DNA of 62,166 nt from Alphaproteobacteria bacterium (GTDB taxonomy: Bacteria > Pseudomonadota > Alphaproteobacteria > M2410): positions 1 through 62,166 of the forward strand of contig SBGZ01000052.1 in NCBI GenBank assembly GCA_006226415.1, given 5' to 3'. Shown piece by piece: positions 26,545 through 35,537 of the stretch (positions are counted from its first letter, which is position 1; each line of letters begins with the position of its first letter). The notes beneath the pieces were generated by a model. That model ran no database searches and was not told where the DNA came from. It saw only the letters and a list, made by a program, of their open reading frames with translations. The translations under genes and the position numbers were made by a program.

Positions 26545-28374
26545 TTAAAGTCCGAGCCCAACAGAAATATGGTAGGTCAGCCCCGCCATGATGTAGGCCA
26601 ATCCAAAAAGATAGCCGAACATGAACGCTGTCCAGCGCCATGAATTCGTCTCGCGCCGCGCTGTTGCCAAGGTCGCAAAGCATTGCGGCGCAAAAACATA
26701 CCAGGCCAAAAAGGCAAGTGCCGTCGGCATCGACCAGGCCGACTGCAAGACCTCGGCAAGGCCAGCGGTATTTTCCTCACCGCCCTGCACCGCATAGACG
26801 GTGCCCAAAGCACCGACAGCGACTTCGCGTGCAGCCATGCCAGGCACCAGCGCAATCGCAATCTCCAAATTAAACCCGATAGGCGCTAGGAGCTTTTCCA
26901 GCCATCCCCCGATCATCCCCGCATAGCTCTCTTTCAGGCTTCCCGCCGAGGTTGGGTAGCGCGCCAGGAACCACAAGACAATGGAGGTGGACAGAATGAT
27001 CGTCCCGGCACGTTTTAAAAACGCCCAGATCCGCATCCACAGATTGAGGAAGAAATCTCTCGGGGTCGGCAGCTTATAGGTTGGCAGCTCTAGGATGAGA
27101 GTCTGTGACGACCCACGGGTTGCCGTACGCTTCAGGACAAAGGCTATGATGATCGCGCTGACAATCCCCGCAATATAAAGACCAAAAAGTACCAACCCCT
27201 GCTGATTGAAGAGACCAACCCTTTCCGGCGGGATAAAGGCGCCGATAATCAGCGTATAGACCGGCAGACGCGCCGAGCAGGTCATCAAAGGCGCCACGAG
27301 AATGGTCGTCAGGCGATCCCGCTCACTGTCAATCGAACGCGCGGCCATAATGCCCGGGATCGCACAGGCAAAACTTGAAAGCAGCGGAATAAAGGCCCGG
27401 CCATTCAGCCCCACCCGAAGCATAAGCTCGTCCATCATCACCGCGGCACGCGCCATATAGCCCGATGCTTCAAGAGAGAGAATGAAAACAAACAAGATTA
27501 TGATTTGCGGCAAAAAGACGAGAACGGAACCGACACCGGCAATGACCCCATCCACGAGCAGATCATGGAGCCAAGGCACGGTGACCGACGCGCCGACAAA
27601 ATCACCGATCCCAGACGCTCCCGCTTCAATGGCGTCCATAAAGGGTTCCGTCCAGGAATAGACAGCCTGAAACATCAAAAACAAAATCGTCAATAGCACC
27701 AAGGGCCCCGCCACCGGATGCATCACAACACCGTCAATCGCCCGCGTGACACGGTTCATCGGTGGCTCATACAAAATGGCTTCTGATGCCATTTTCCGGG
27801 CAGCCATTTGAATTTCCTTAAGGCTGCGCTCCGCCTCCACGACCGGCTCGACTTCTTCCCACCCTTCAATCTCCTGATCTAATCGTTGCAGGAAAGCTTC
27901 ACGGCCAGCCTTGCGCGTCGAAACCGTTGGGATAACCGTCACGCCCAATAATTCTTCCAGCTTGCCCACGTCAATTTGCATGCCGTCGCGCTCAGCCAAA
28001 TCAAACATATTGAGGACAACGACCATGGGATAGCCCAGCGAACGAAACTGCAGGACTGTGTGAAGGTGCGTGCGCAAGAGGGCCGCATCGATGAGAACGA
28101 TCAACCCATGTGGCTTTTCCTTTCCCGCCACCCGGCCCTGCAAAACTTCCAGCGCCACTCGTTCGTCCACGGATTGAGCATTCAGCCCATAAATTCCCGG
28201 CAGGTCCATAAGATCAATCGGCCGCCCCGCTGGCGATACAAAATGACCGGATCGGGTCTCAACCGTCACGCCTGGATAATTCGCGGCCTTGGCCCGCCCT
28301 CCTGTCAGACCGTTAAAGAGTGTCGACTTACCGCAATTGGGGGCTCCGACGAGAGCCAGTCTAAGAGCGCTCAA
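26545..28374 (-). CDS. feoB: ferrous iron transporter B
   Basis: Membrane Fe(II) uptake protein with an N-terminal G domain (residues 1-165: G1 GAPNCGKST, DLPGIYG, and NMFD) and a polytopic membrane region with the paired GATE cores. 609 residues, on the short side for FeoB. It starts with TTG inside the feoA stop (TTGA), so translation is coupled. Conserved Cys occurs in SFACAIPGIMA and APLMTCSARLPVY. It works with FeoA under iron-poor, low-oxygen conditions. Confidence 0.95.
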   Translation of the reverse strand: MSALRLALVGAPNCGKSTLFNGLTGGRAKAANYPGVTVETRSGHFVSPAGRPIDLMDLPGIYGLNAQSVDERVALEVLQGRVAGKEKPHGLIVLIDAALLRTHLHTVLQFRSLGYPMVVVLNMFDLAERDGMQIDVGKLEELLGVTVIPTVSTRKAGREAFLQRLDQEIEGWEEVEPVVEAERSLKEIQMAARKMASEAILYEPPMNRVTRAIDGVVMHPVAGPLVLLTILFLMFQAVYSWTEPFMDAIEAGASGIGDFVGASVTVPWLHDLLVDGVIAGVGSVLVFLPQIIILFVFILSLEASGYMARAAVMMDELMLRVGLNGRAFIPLLSSFACAIPGIMAARSIDSERDRLTTILVAPLMTCSARLPVYTLIIGAFIPPERVGLFNQQGLVLFGLYIAGIVSAIIIAFVLKRTATRGSSQTLILELPTYKLPTPRDFFLNLWMRIWAFLKRAGTIILSTSIVLWFLARYPTSAGSLKESYAGMIGGWLEKLLAPIGFNLEIAIALVPGMAAREVAVGALGTVYAVQGGEENTAGLAEVLQSAWSMPTALAFLAWYVFAPQCFATLATARRETNSWRWTAFMFGYLFGLAYIMAGLTYHISVGLGL

Positions 28375-28607
28375 GTCCAGGCCTCCACTTCGATGGCGAT
28401 GGCTTCATCCATCCGCAAGGCAATCATGGTTCGATTCAGCCTGAAACAAAGCGGTCGGCGACCCAATGGCCCCGTATAGAGCAGCTCAACCTCGTCTTCC
28501 TCCGCAAAGCCGATTTCGCGCAAACGCGCCACAAGAGAGGGGTCGGATTCTGTAAATCCGACCACACGAAAGCGCTCGCCAATTTTGACCTGGTCCAAGG
28601 TTGTCAT
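28371..28607 (-). CDS. feoA: ferrous iron transport protein A
   Basis: 78-residue SH3-like cytosolic protein that assists FeoB. Pattern: GERFRVVGF at the start, LREIGF, EVELLYTGPLGRRPLCFRL and IALRMDEA at the end, all typical of FeoA. First gene of the feoAB operon; its TGA overlaps the TTG start of feoB. A Fur-box-like palindrome lies 13 bases upstream of the ATG, where it would cover the leader or transcription start. Confidence 0.92.
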   Translation of the reverse strand: MTTLDQVKIGERFRVVGFTESDPSLVARLREIGFAEEDEVELLYTGPLGRRPLCFRLNRTMIALRMDEAIAIEVEAWT

Positions 28608-28619
28608 AGTCGGAACTTG

Positions 28620-28636
28620 TTGCGAGCGATTCTCAA
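28620..28636 (-). promoter_or_regulatory. Fur-like box upstream of feoAB
   Basis: TTGCGAG-CGA-TTCTCAA: two seven-base arms that mirror each other at five positions and closely resemble the classical GAGAATGATTCTC Fur core on one side. It lies just before feoA. Fur repression in iron-replete cells is inferred from family knowledge. Confidence 0.5.
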
Positions 28637-28710
28637 AGTCAACCTAAAAAACTGCGACATTTCGGCCCGTTGCGCCCAAAGGAGGCGAATTACCTCCCCT
28701 GTCACAGATC

Positions 28711-29271
28711 CTAAGGCGAAATGGCGTCCAGCACCGTCACCCGCACATCGTCGGCCCAACAGTAATCATTGTTGGAATCCCCTTCGGACCGCAGCCGAAT
28801 GGCCAACGTGCTCATGGGGCCCGGCAGCATCAGCTCCGCGTCTCCATAATGCCAGGTCTCCCCGTCATCCTCGCTATCGTAGAGCCGCAAAACATCCATC
28901 CACTCCGCGCCGCCATCCGCAGACGCCTCTGCGACACAGTGATCCGCCTTTTCAAGGCTGTTGGCCGCCATTCCAACCTCAATTTTAACGGCAAACTGGC
29001 CATCTATCCGCACGGCCGCCAGGGCATAGCCCCGCTTTGTAAGCTGGAGCGACTCGCCTTCACCGAAAGCGACCACTTCAACGGTCCCATCGCCGCCCAC
29101 ATGCCAGCGATTTGCGGTCATATCCTCAAAGTCGTCGAAAAAAAGGTCTCCCCCAGCCGCCGGCGCCGCCCAAACCGTCACGGTGACAAAAGACACCAAG
29201 GCGACAAAGGAGCCTGCAAGTTTGCCAGCGATGACCCTGCAGATCCGAAAAAACAGGCTTTTCTGACCCAT
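28711..29271 (-). CDS. secreted protein of unknown function (beta-rich)
   Basis: 186 residues with a long signal peptide (basic start, LAGSFVALVSFVTVTVWA, cleavage near APA-A). The mature part reads like a single beta-sandwich of the LamG or carbohydrate-binding type: FFDDFED at the start, LQLTKRGYALAAVRIDG, and YCWADDVRVTVLD at the end, the last being common in lectin-like domains. Strongly acidic. It is alone, upstream of and co-directional with feoAB but separated by about 100 bases. I do not recognise the family. RBS GAGGATC precedes the ATG. Confidence 0.7.
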   Translation of the reverse strand: MGQKSLFFRICRVIAGKLAGSFVALVSFVTVTVWAAPAAGGDLFFDDFEDMTANRWHVGGDGTVEVVAFGEGESLQLTKRGYALAAVRIDGQFAVKIEVGMAANSLEKADHCVAEASADGGAEWMDVLRLYDSEDDGETWHYGDAELMLPGPMSTLAIRLRSEGDSNNDYCWADDVRVTVLDAISP

Positions 29272-29392
29272 AATCTGATCCTCAAATTGAGCCCCCTCAA
29301 AATCTGACCAGCATCATGTTACCAAGGAAATTCTCATCCGAACAGGCCAAGCCAGCAAGGGCTCACGCGAAAGTGACGCCACCGATCAAGCC

Positions 29393-30406
29393 GTGACAAG
29401 TTCCAATAAGATGACTATGACTGACCTCCGAACAAGGGAGAGTGAGCGGTTGACATCGTCCCACCAAATTGAAATTCGCCTCAACGCGGTCATCGTGGCG
29501 GTGACCAAGGAGGAGCCCCGCCTGTTGGTGGTCGATGACGCACCGACGAGCAAGCATGCTCTGCCCTTTGGCCCCTTCAATCCGGCGGCGGATCGCACCT
29601 TGGAACAAGGCTTGCGCGGCTGGGTGAAAAATCAAACCAACCTTCAATTGGGCCACGTCGAACAGCTCTACACCTTCGGCGACCGCGGTCGCGACACCTA
29701 CGGGCAGTCAGGCAGCGAACGTGTGGTCTCGGTCGGCTATCTGGCGCTCACCAATGAAGCCAAACCCGGTGCCACGACCAACGCCCATTGGACAAATTGG
29801 TATGACTATTTGCCCTGGGAGGACTGGCGAGAAGGTGAGCCTGAAATTTTGCAGCGTGAGATCCGGCCCCGACTCAGCGATTGGTTCCACGGCCTGCCAA
29901 AAACCACCGCAACCGCCGCCCTGCGCCAACGCATTCACCTGACCTTTGGTCTAAAGTCACGCACCTGGAACGAAGAACTTGTTCTCGAGCGCTACGAACT
30001 TTTGTATGAGGCAGGCCTGATTGCCGAAGCCGTTCGCGCGGGCCGAAAGAAATTTGAAGACCCGGGTCTGGGCAAAGAGATGCATTCTGATCATAGACGC
30101 ATCATCGCCACGGCACTTGGCCGCCTGCGCGGCAAGATCAAATATCGCCCCCTGGTTTTTGAGCTTATGCCAGAGCGCTTTACACTCTTCCAGCTCCAGC
30201 GCGCGGTAGAGGCCTTGTCCGGCACCCGCCTGCATAAGCAGAACTTCCGCCGGCTCATTGCCGACGGTGGACTGGTCGAGGAGACCGGCTCCGTTGACCT
30301 GCATACCGGTGGCCGCCCGGCCAAACAATTCTGCTTCCGTGAAGAGGTTCTTTTAGAAAGGCTGTCTCCGGGGGTAAAACTGCCAGGCAAAAGGCGTGCC
30401 GGCTAA
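29393..30406 (+). CDS. nrtR: NrtR-type Nudix-related regulator of NAD synthesis
   Basis: 337 residues: an N-terminal Nudix fold (about residues 25-165) whose Nudix box is degenerate (TLEQGLRGWVKNQT in place of G-x5-E-x7-REUxEExGU), so it should bind ADP-ribose or an NAD derivative rather than hydrolyse it, and a C-terminal winged helix (about 235-320; FTLFQLQRAVEAL, HKQNFRRLI, GRPAKQF). This is the NrtR layout, though longer than the common form by an inserted helical stretch around residues 165-230. It directly precedes nadABC, and two tandem palindromes lie between. Start is a GTG; ATGs at 29411 and 29417 are alternatives. Confidence 0.88.
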   Translation: MTSSNKMTMTDLRTRESERLTSSHQIEIRLNAVIVAVTKEEPRLLVVDDAPTSKHALPFGPFNPAADRTLEQGLRGWVKNQTNLQLGHVEQLYTFGDRGRDTYGQSGSERVVSVGYLALTNEAKPGATTNAHWTNWYDYLPWEDWREGEPEILQREIRPRLSDWFHGLPKTTATAALRQRIHLTFGLKSRTWNEELVLERYELLYEAGLIAEAVRAGRKKFEDPGLGKEMHSDHRRIIATALGRLRGKIKYRPLVFELMPERFTLFQLQRAVEALSGTRLHKQNFRRLIADGGLVEETGSVDLHTGGRPAKQFCFREEVLLERLSPGVKLPGKRRAG

Positions 30407-30461
30407 GATCTGTCATCGCCCGCTCACATCCTCCCCCCGTTCCACCTACCAAAAAACATCT

Positions 30462-30479
30462 GACCCCTGAAAAAGGGTC
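30462..30479 (+). terminator. possible weak terminator after nrtR
   Basis: GACCC (30462-30466) and GGGTC (30475-30479) can pair over an A-rich loop, about 55 bases after the nrtR stop and before the nad operators. The wording TCTGACCCCT matches half of the palindrome at 12538-12571, so it may be a repeat relic. No strong T-run. Confidence 0.3.
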
Positions 30480-30489
30480 TTGACTCTTC

Positions 30490-30563
30490 TTATGCTCATC
30501 TTAAGTATATCTAGGTCAAGAGGTCTATTTTTTTACACTCCTTATACTCAGTTTGAGCATTAA
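30490..30563 (+). promoter_or_regulatory. two tandem NrtR operators upstream of nadA
   Basis: Site 1 ATGCTCATCTTAAGTAT (30492-30508) and site 2 ATACTCAGTTTGAGCAT (30544-30560) fit one palindromic pattern, ATRCTYA-N3-TRAGYAT; arms match at 5 of 7 and 6 of 7 positions. Their centres are 52 bases apart, near five DNA turns, and site 2 ends about 30 bases before nadA. The pattern is the kind described for NrtR. Cooperative repression of nadABC is inferred. Confidence 0.72.
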
Positions 30564-30593
30564 TGATCTAAAACAACAAAAAGGAAGGGGATC

Positions 30594-31610
30594 ATGCAAA
30601 CCGAACTTTTAACCAGGAAAGACGCCAAGGTGCATGACCACGCGCCCGCCATCGACAAGCTCTACGACCGGATCCGCCATGTAGTGCCGGAGATCGAATG
30701 GCACTTGTTCAAAGATGATATCAGAGAAATCCTGCGCCTGAAGAAGGAGCGCAACGCGATCATTCTCGCCCACAACTACATGACACCGGAAATCTTTCAT
30801 TGTGTGTCTGATTTTGTTGGCGACTCCCTCGCCCTCGCCCGTCAGGCAGAGGCCACAGAAGCAGACATCATCGTGATGTGCGGCGTTCATTTCATGGCCG
30901 AAACCGCAAAACTACTGAACCCGCAAAAAACGGTTCTCATTCCCGACCTGAACGCGGGCTGTTCACTCGCTGAATCAATTACCGGAGAAGATGTCCGCAA
31001 GCTCAAAGCCGCCAACCCCGGTGTACCGGTTGTCACCTACATCAACACCACGGCGGGTGTGAAAGCCGAAACCGATATTTGCTGCACGTCGGGCAATGCT
31101 GTCGAAGTTGTCGAGAGCCTCGGCGTCGACAAGGTCATCATGATCCCCGATGAATATCTGGCGCGCAACATTGCCAAAAAGACAAATGTCGAAATGATCA
31201 CCTGGCCGGGACGCTGCGAGGTTCACGAGCAGTTCACACGTCAGGACCTGCAGGATATCCGAACCAATAACGAAGACGTCGTCATTCTTGCTCATCCCGA
31301 ATGCCCACCGGATGTTTTGGACGAGGCGGATTTCGCCGGTTCCACATCGGCCATGCTGAACTATGTGGAAGACAAGCGACCGAACACTGTGGCCCTTATT
31401 ACAGAATGTTCCATGAGCGACAACATTGCCGCCCGTCACCCGGAAATTGCTTTCGTCCGGCCCTGCAATTTGTGTCCGCATATGAAGCGTATTTCCTTGA
31501 AAAACATTCGCACGGCCCTCGAGGACAATCTTTTCGAAGTGGTCATTGATCCCACGCTTGCTGAGAAGGCACGTCGGCCAGTCGACCGAATGCTCGCTCT
31601 AAAAAAATAG
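30594..31610 (+). CDS. nadA: quinolinate synthase A
   Basis: 4Fe-4S enzyme that condenses iminoaspartate with dihydroxyacetone phosphate to quinolinate, second step of NAD synthesis. 338 residues; ILAHNYMTPEIFHCVSDFVG, the cluster Cys in MCGVHFMAETAK (central domain CG) and DLNAGCSLAESI, VTYINTTAGVKAETDICCTSGN and HPECPPDV, and the C-terminal CNLCPHMKRISL. RBS GGAAGGGG just before the ATG. First gene of nadABC under the tandem NrtR sites. Confidence 0.97.
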   Translation: MQTELLTRKDAKVHDHAPAIDKLYDRIRHVVPEIEWHLFKDDIREILRLKKERNAIILAHNYMTPEIFHCVSDFVGDSLALARQAEATEADIIVMCGVHFMAETAKLLNPQKTVLIPDLNAGCSLAESITGEDVRKLKAANPGVPVVTYINTTAGVKAETDICCTSGNAVEVVESLGVDKVIMIPDEYLARNIAKKTNVEMITWPGRCEVHEQFTRQDLQDIRTNNEDVVILAHPECPPDVLDEADFAGSTSAMLNYVEDKRPNTVALITECSMSDNIAARHPEIAFVRPCNLCPHMKRISLKNIRTALEDNLFEVVIDPTLAEKARRPVDRMLALKK

Positions 31611-31620
31611 GAAGACGCCG

Positions 31621-33177
31621 ATGAAATCTGATCGGACAGATGTCGTTATCCTGGGTGCGGGGATCGCCGGCCTGATGACAGCCCTGGCCTTGCGGCCGTT
31701 GCGCGTCTGCCTTCTAACGCCTTTTCCGCTGGGGCAAGGCTGCGCCACCGGCTGGGCACAGGGCGGCATTGCCGCAGCTCTAGCCGAGGAGGACAGTCCG
31801 CAGGCGCACAGCGAGGACACCCTTGCAGTGGCCGCCGGCATTGCTGAACCGATGGCCATCGAACTTGTGACCAACGATGCCCCCCTCGCGATTGAAGAGT
31901 TGACAAGGCTCGGAGTTGCCTTTGACCGCAATGAGCAAGGGGACCTTGCTTTTGCGCGCGAAGCTGCGCACAGCACAAACCGCATCCTTCACTGCGGCGG
32001 CGATCAAACCGGCGCACAGGTCATGGATGCCCTTGTCGCGGCAGTCGCGGCAGCACCCCATATCGACGTCCTGGAGGGACATGCCGCCACCCGCCTCGCC
32101 GCCGCAAAGGGCAAGGTTTGCGGCGTCTTCGCCGTCGCCAAAGAAGGCGAGGTCATGATCACAGCCAAGGCGACTGTTTTGGCCACCGGCGGCCTCGGTC
32201 ACCTTTACACCAAAACCACCAACCCGGAAGCCGCCAACGGGGACGGCTTGGCCATGGCCGCACGCGCGGGCGCGATCATTGCCGATCCGGAGTTTGTCCA
32301 GTTTCACCCGACAGCTCTGGATGTTGACAAAGATCCCCTGCCCCTCATCTCCGAAGCCGTGCGCGGCGAAGGGGCCTGGCTGATCAATGACCGCCATGAG
32401 CGCTTCATGACAGACGTCCACCCCTTGGCCGATCTCGCCCCGCGCGATGTGGTCGCCCGCGCTATCTGGCGCCAGCAACACCTTGGCCAAAAAGTTTTTT
32501 TGGATGCGCGTGCCCGCCCAGGTCCGGGCTTTCATGAAAGGTTCCCGCAAATTCATGCAAAATGCCGGGACAACGGGATCGACCCGGCCAGCGACTTGAT
32601 CCCGGTCACCCCTGCCGCCCATTACCACATGGGGGGCGTCCTGACCGATCTGCAGGGCCGCACGTCCTTGAAGGGCCTTTGGGCCTGCGGTGAGGTCGCC
32701 TCAAGCGGAATGCACGGCGCCAACCGTCTGGCCAGTAACTCGCTTTTAGAGGGCGCGGTCTTTTCCAGGCAGGTCGCCAAAAGCATCAAAACCGAAACGC
32801 TTGCAATCGATGAGGGGTCGCGAGCTCTGGATCGACCGCTTGTTAGCGATGCCCCCACCCCTCAGCCACAAATCTCTCGCGCCATCCGCAAGATTATGTA
32901 CGACCATGTGGCTTTGGAGCGCTGCGCAGCAGGCCTAAGGGAGGCACTCTTGTCTCTCGACGAATTGGCATGCGGCCTATCCCCGTCAGACCAAGCTTCC
33001 ACGAACATGATCACGACCGCTCAAATCCTGACCGCCGCAGCGCTCCTGCGCGAAGAAAGCCGCGGCGCCCACTACCGCTCGGACTTTCAACAGACCGCCA
33101 AAAACGGCAGGCGCACCCTGATCACTCTCCGCGACGTTGAAGCACTCATTCGAACCCTTGCAACCAAGGCAGCTTAA
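31621..33177 (+). CDS. nadB: L-aspartate oxidase
   Basis: Flavoprotein that oxidises L-aspartate to iminoaspartate for NadA. 518 residues; FAD-binding start VVILGAGIAGLMTALAL, GWAQGGIAAAL, HSTNRILHCGGDQTG, the second flavin/active-site part MGGVLTDLQGRTSLKGLWACGE and GANRLASNSLLEG. The C-terminal helical domain (about 410-518) is that of the succinate dehydrogenase/fumarate reductase superfamily. Ten bases after nadA; middle gene of the operon. Confidence 0.96.
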   Translation: MKSDRTDVVILGAGIAGLMTALALRPLRVCLLTPFPLGQGCATGWAQGGIAAALAEEDSPQAHSEDTLAVAAGIAEPMAIELVTNDAPLAIEELTRLGVAFDRNEQGDLAFAREAAHSTNRILHCGGDQTGAQVMDALVAAVAAAPHIDVLEGHAATRLAAAKGKVCGVFAVAKEGEVMITAKATVLATGGLGHLYTKTTNPEAANGDGLAMAARAGAIIADPEFVQFHPTALDVDKDPLPLISEAVRGEGAWLINDRHERFMTDVHPLADLAPRDVVARAIWRQQHLGQKVFLDARARPGPGFHERFPQIHAKCRDNGIDPASDLIPVTPAAHYHMGGVLTDLQGRTSLKGLWACGEVASSGMHGANRLASNSLLEGAVFSRQVAKSIKTETLAIDEGSRALDRPLVSDAPTPQPQISRAIRKIMYDHVALERCAAGLREALLSLDELACGLSPSDQASTNMITTAQILTAAALLREESRGAHYRSDFQQTAKNGRRTLITLRDVEALIRTLATKAA

Positions 33178-33182
33178 ATCTC

Positions 33183-34040
33183 ATGACCCAGAACATCCCT
33201 GGCCTGCCCCTTTTGCTCATGGCCCCAATCGTTGAACAGGCACTGCGTGAAGACCTGGGCATCGGCGGTGACCTCACGACCATCGCCACAATTCCCGAAG
33301 ATCTTGTCTCCAGCGCAGATCTGGTGGCCCGTCAGGAAGGCATCATCGCTGGCCTGGACCTGGCTGAACTAACCTTTCGTGCTGTTGATCCCCTCATCAC
33401 TTTCGAACGATGGGTGACGGATGGTGATGCCGTTTCAAAAGGCACCAAGGTCGCCCATATCAAAGGTCCAGCGCGCGGTCTTCTCACCGGTGAAAGGGTC
33501 GCCCTCAATTTTCTGGGGCGTCTGTCGGGCATTGCCACTTTGACCCATAAATTTGCAAAAGCTGTCGCCGACCTGCCGACCCAGATTGCCTGCACTCGCA
33601 AAACCACGCCCACGCTGCGCAGCCTTGAAAAACAGGCCGTCCGTGTGGGCGGCGGCGTAAACCATCGATATGCCCTTGATGACGCCATTCTGATCAAGGA
33701 CAATCACATCGCCATGAACGGCAGTCTTTCTGGCGCGGTGAAAAGCGCCAAAGCCTTTGCCGGGCATATGACCAAGATTGAAGTCGAGGTGGACACACTC
33801 GATCAACTGCGCGAAGTGATGGAGATCGGTGTCGACGCTGTGCTGCTCGATAACATGGCGCCGGAAACGCTGAAAGAAGCGGTGAAGATCGTGGCCGGAC
33901 GCGCGATCACGGAAGCTTCGGGCGGCGTCAATCTCTCAACCATACGCGCGATCGCAGAAGCCGGTGTTGATATGATCTCTATTGGCGCGCTGACACATTC
34001 CGCACCCAACTTTGACATCGCGATGGATTTCGCCGGCTGA
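33183..34040 (+). CDS. nadC: nicotinate-nucleotide pyrophosphorylase (carboxylating)
   Basis: Quinolinate phosphoribosyltransferase, third step of NAD synthesis. 285 residues; ALREDLGIGGDLTT at the start, GERVALNFLGRLSGIAT, TRKTTPTLRSLEKQAVRVGG (active-site Arg/Lys), HRYALDDAILIKDNH, and the phosphate loop SGGVNLSTIRAIAEAGVD. Five bases after nadB. The stop is 17 bases from the end of the convergent ligase fusion gene. Confidence 0.97.
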   Translation: MTQNIPGLPLLLMAPIVEQALREDLGIGGDLTTIATIPEDLVSSADLVARQEGIIAGLDLAELTFRAVDPLITFERWVTDGDAVSKGTKVAHIKGPARGLLTGERVALNFLGRLSGIATLTHKFAKAVADLPTQIACTRKTTPTLRSLEKQAVRVGGGVNHRYALDDAILIKDNHIAMNGSLSGAVKSAKAFAGHMTKIEVEVDTLDQLREVMEIGVDAVLLDNMAPETLKEAVKIVAGRAITEASGGVNLSTIRAIAEAGVDMISIGALTHSAPNFDIAMDFAG

Positions 34041-34057
34041 CGTCCACGCCTGGCAGA

Positions 34058-35470
34058 TTACTCATCATCGGCTATTGAGATTGGCAGCTTCTGACGTCGG
34101 CGCCGACGTGGAAAATGAATTCTCACGTTCTTTTCAATATGCTCAATGATCAATCCGGCAATATCCTTGCCCGTCGTTTTCTCAATGCCCTCAATACCCG
34201 GAGAAGAATTGACTTCGAGCACTTTCGGTCCAGACTCAGAGCGCAGCATATCGACCCCGGCAACATTGAGCCCGATCACGCGTGCCGCCTTAATCGCTGT
34301 TTCACGTTCCGCCTTGGTTATGCGCACCTTTGTGGCCTTGCCGCCCTGATGCAGGTTGGACCTAAACTCACCGCTTTCGGCTTCGCGCTTCATGGCCGCA
34401 ACGACTTTGTTGCCAATGACAAAACAGCGGATATCGACCCCGGCGGCTTCCTTGACAAATTCCTGGACCAAAAAGTTGGCGTCCAGGCCTCGGAAGGCAT
34501 CAATCACAGAAGAAGCGGCCTTCCGGGTCTCCGCCAGCACCACACCGCGCCCTTGGGTGCTTTCCAGGAGCTTTACGACCAAAGGCGCGCCGCCAACAAT
34601 ATCGATCAGCTCGCTTGTTTCCCGTGGCGAGTTGGCAAAGGCCGTCACCGGCATACCGATCCCGCGCAGAGCCAGGAGCTGATGAGCATAAAGCTTGTCT
34701 CTCGACGCCCCGATCGCGGACGCGCTGTTCAAACAATAAGAACCCATGAGATTAAACTGCCGCACCACGGACATCCCATAGGATGTTACCGATGCACCAA
34801 TGCGCGGGATCACGGCGTCAAATCGCGGCAGAACCTTGCCGTCATAATGAATTTCCGGCGCCAGCTCGTTGATGTTCATGTAACACCGTGAGGTGTTGAC
34901 CACCTCACAGACATGGCCGCGTGCTTCTGCCGCAGCGATCAGCCGTCTAGTTGAAAAATTATTCGGCTCGCGGGTCAAAAGCGCAATACGAAGCGCGCGG
35001 TCGGCGGGTTTAGATTTGGGAATATCATCATAAAGGTCATAGGACAGGATGGGCTGCTGAAAAGACTGCCCCGGATCCACGACCATATTTTCACTCAAGG
35101 CCCGGCGCCCCAAAAGCATGCGGTATTGCATGGTTTCCCGATTGGTCAGCGACACCTCGATCGGCCAGGCATGATCACCCATTTGGGCCATTGTTCGAAT
35201 GATATAGCGCAACTCCGTCTCACCGTTAGAGCTGGTCACCTCGCGCCGGTCAACAATGGGCGCAGAACAAAAGATCGCGACTTCCGGACGCTCCGGTATG
35301 GGATGCACGCCAAATCGCACAAACGGGCGATCAGACCGGCCAAAGGGTTCAATGGCAAAGGCATGCAGCGCAGAGGTTCGCGCGCCGGTGTCAATTTTTG
35401 CTTTGATGGCGGGCAGGCCAAGATCTGGAAGACAGATCCATTCTTCCCACCCGAGAGTATTTCGCGCCAT
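34058..35470 (-). CDS. RimB-like retropepsin domain fused to RimK-like ATP-grasp ligase
   Basis: 470 residues, two domains. Residues about 5-145 are the RimB/PF05618-type domain (annotated as 'ATP-dependent zinc protease' but retropepsin-like), with the aspartate motif [13 protein letters not shown]. Residues about 165-450 are an ATP-grasp amino-acid ligase of the RimK kind: [35 protein letters not shown] (ATP loop), [16 protein letters not shown], and the metal-binding end [20 protein letters not shown]. RimK adds glutamates to ribosomal protein S6; related ligases act on other peptides. The extreme C-terminus is basic then acidic. It follows an S9-fold gene by 67 bases on the same strand and may be co-transcribed with it. 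Confidence 0.9.
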   Translation of the reverse strand: MARNTLGWEEWICLPDLGLPAIKAKIDTGARTSALHAFAIEPFGRSDRPFVRFGVHPIPERPEVAIFCSAPIVDRREVTSSNGETELRYIIRTMAQMGDHAWPIEVSLTNRETMQYRMLLGRRALSENMVVDPGQSFQQPILSYDLYDDIPKSKPADRALRIALLTREPNNFSTRRLIAAAEARGHVCEVVNTSRCYMNINELAPEIHYDGKVLPRFDAVIPRIGASVTSYGMSVVRQFNLMGSYCLNSASAIGASRDKLYAHQLLALRGIGMPVTAFANSPRETSELIDIVGGAPLVVKLLESTQGRGVVLAETRKAASSVIDAFRGLDANFLVQEFVKEAAGVDIRCFVIGNKVVAAMKREAESGEFRSNLHQGGKATKVRITKAERETAIKAARVIGLNVAGVDMLRSESGPKVLEVNSSPGIEGIEKTTGKDIAGLIIEHIEKNVRIHFPRRRRRQKLPISIADDE

Positions 35471-35537
35471 GACAATTCAATCCCAAGGGCATCCAAAACG
35501 AAATGCCCTCATTAAGTCCTATGGTCAAAAAGTCAAT

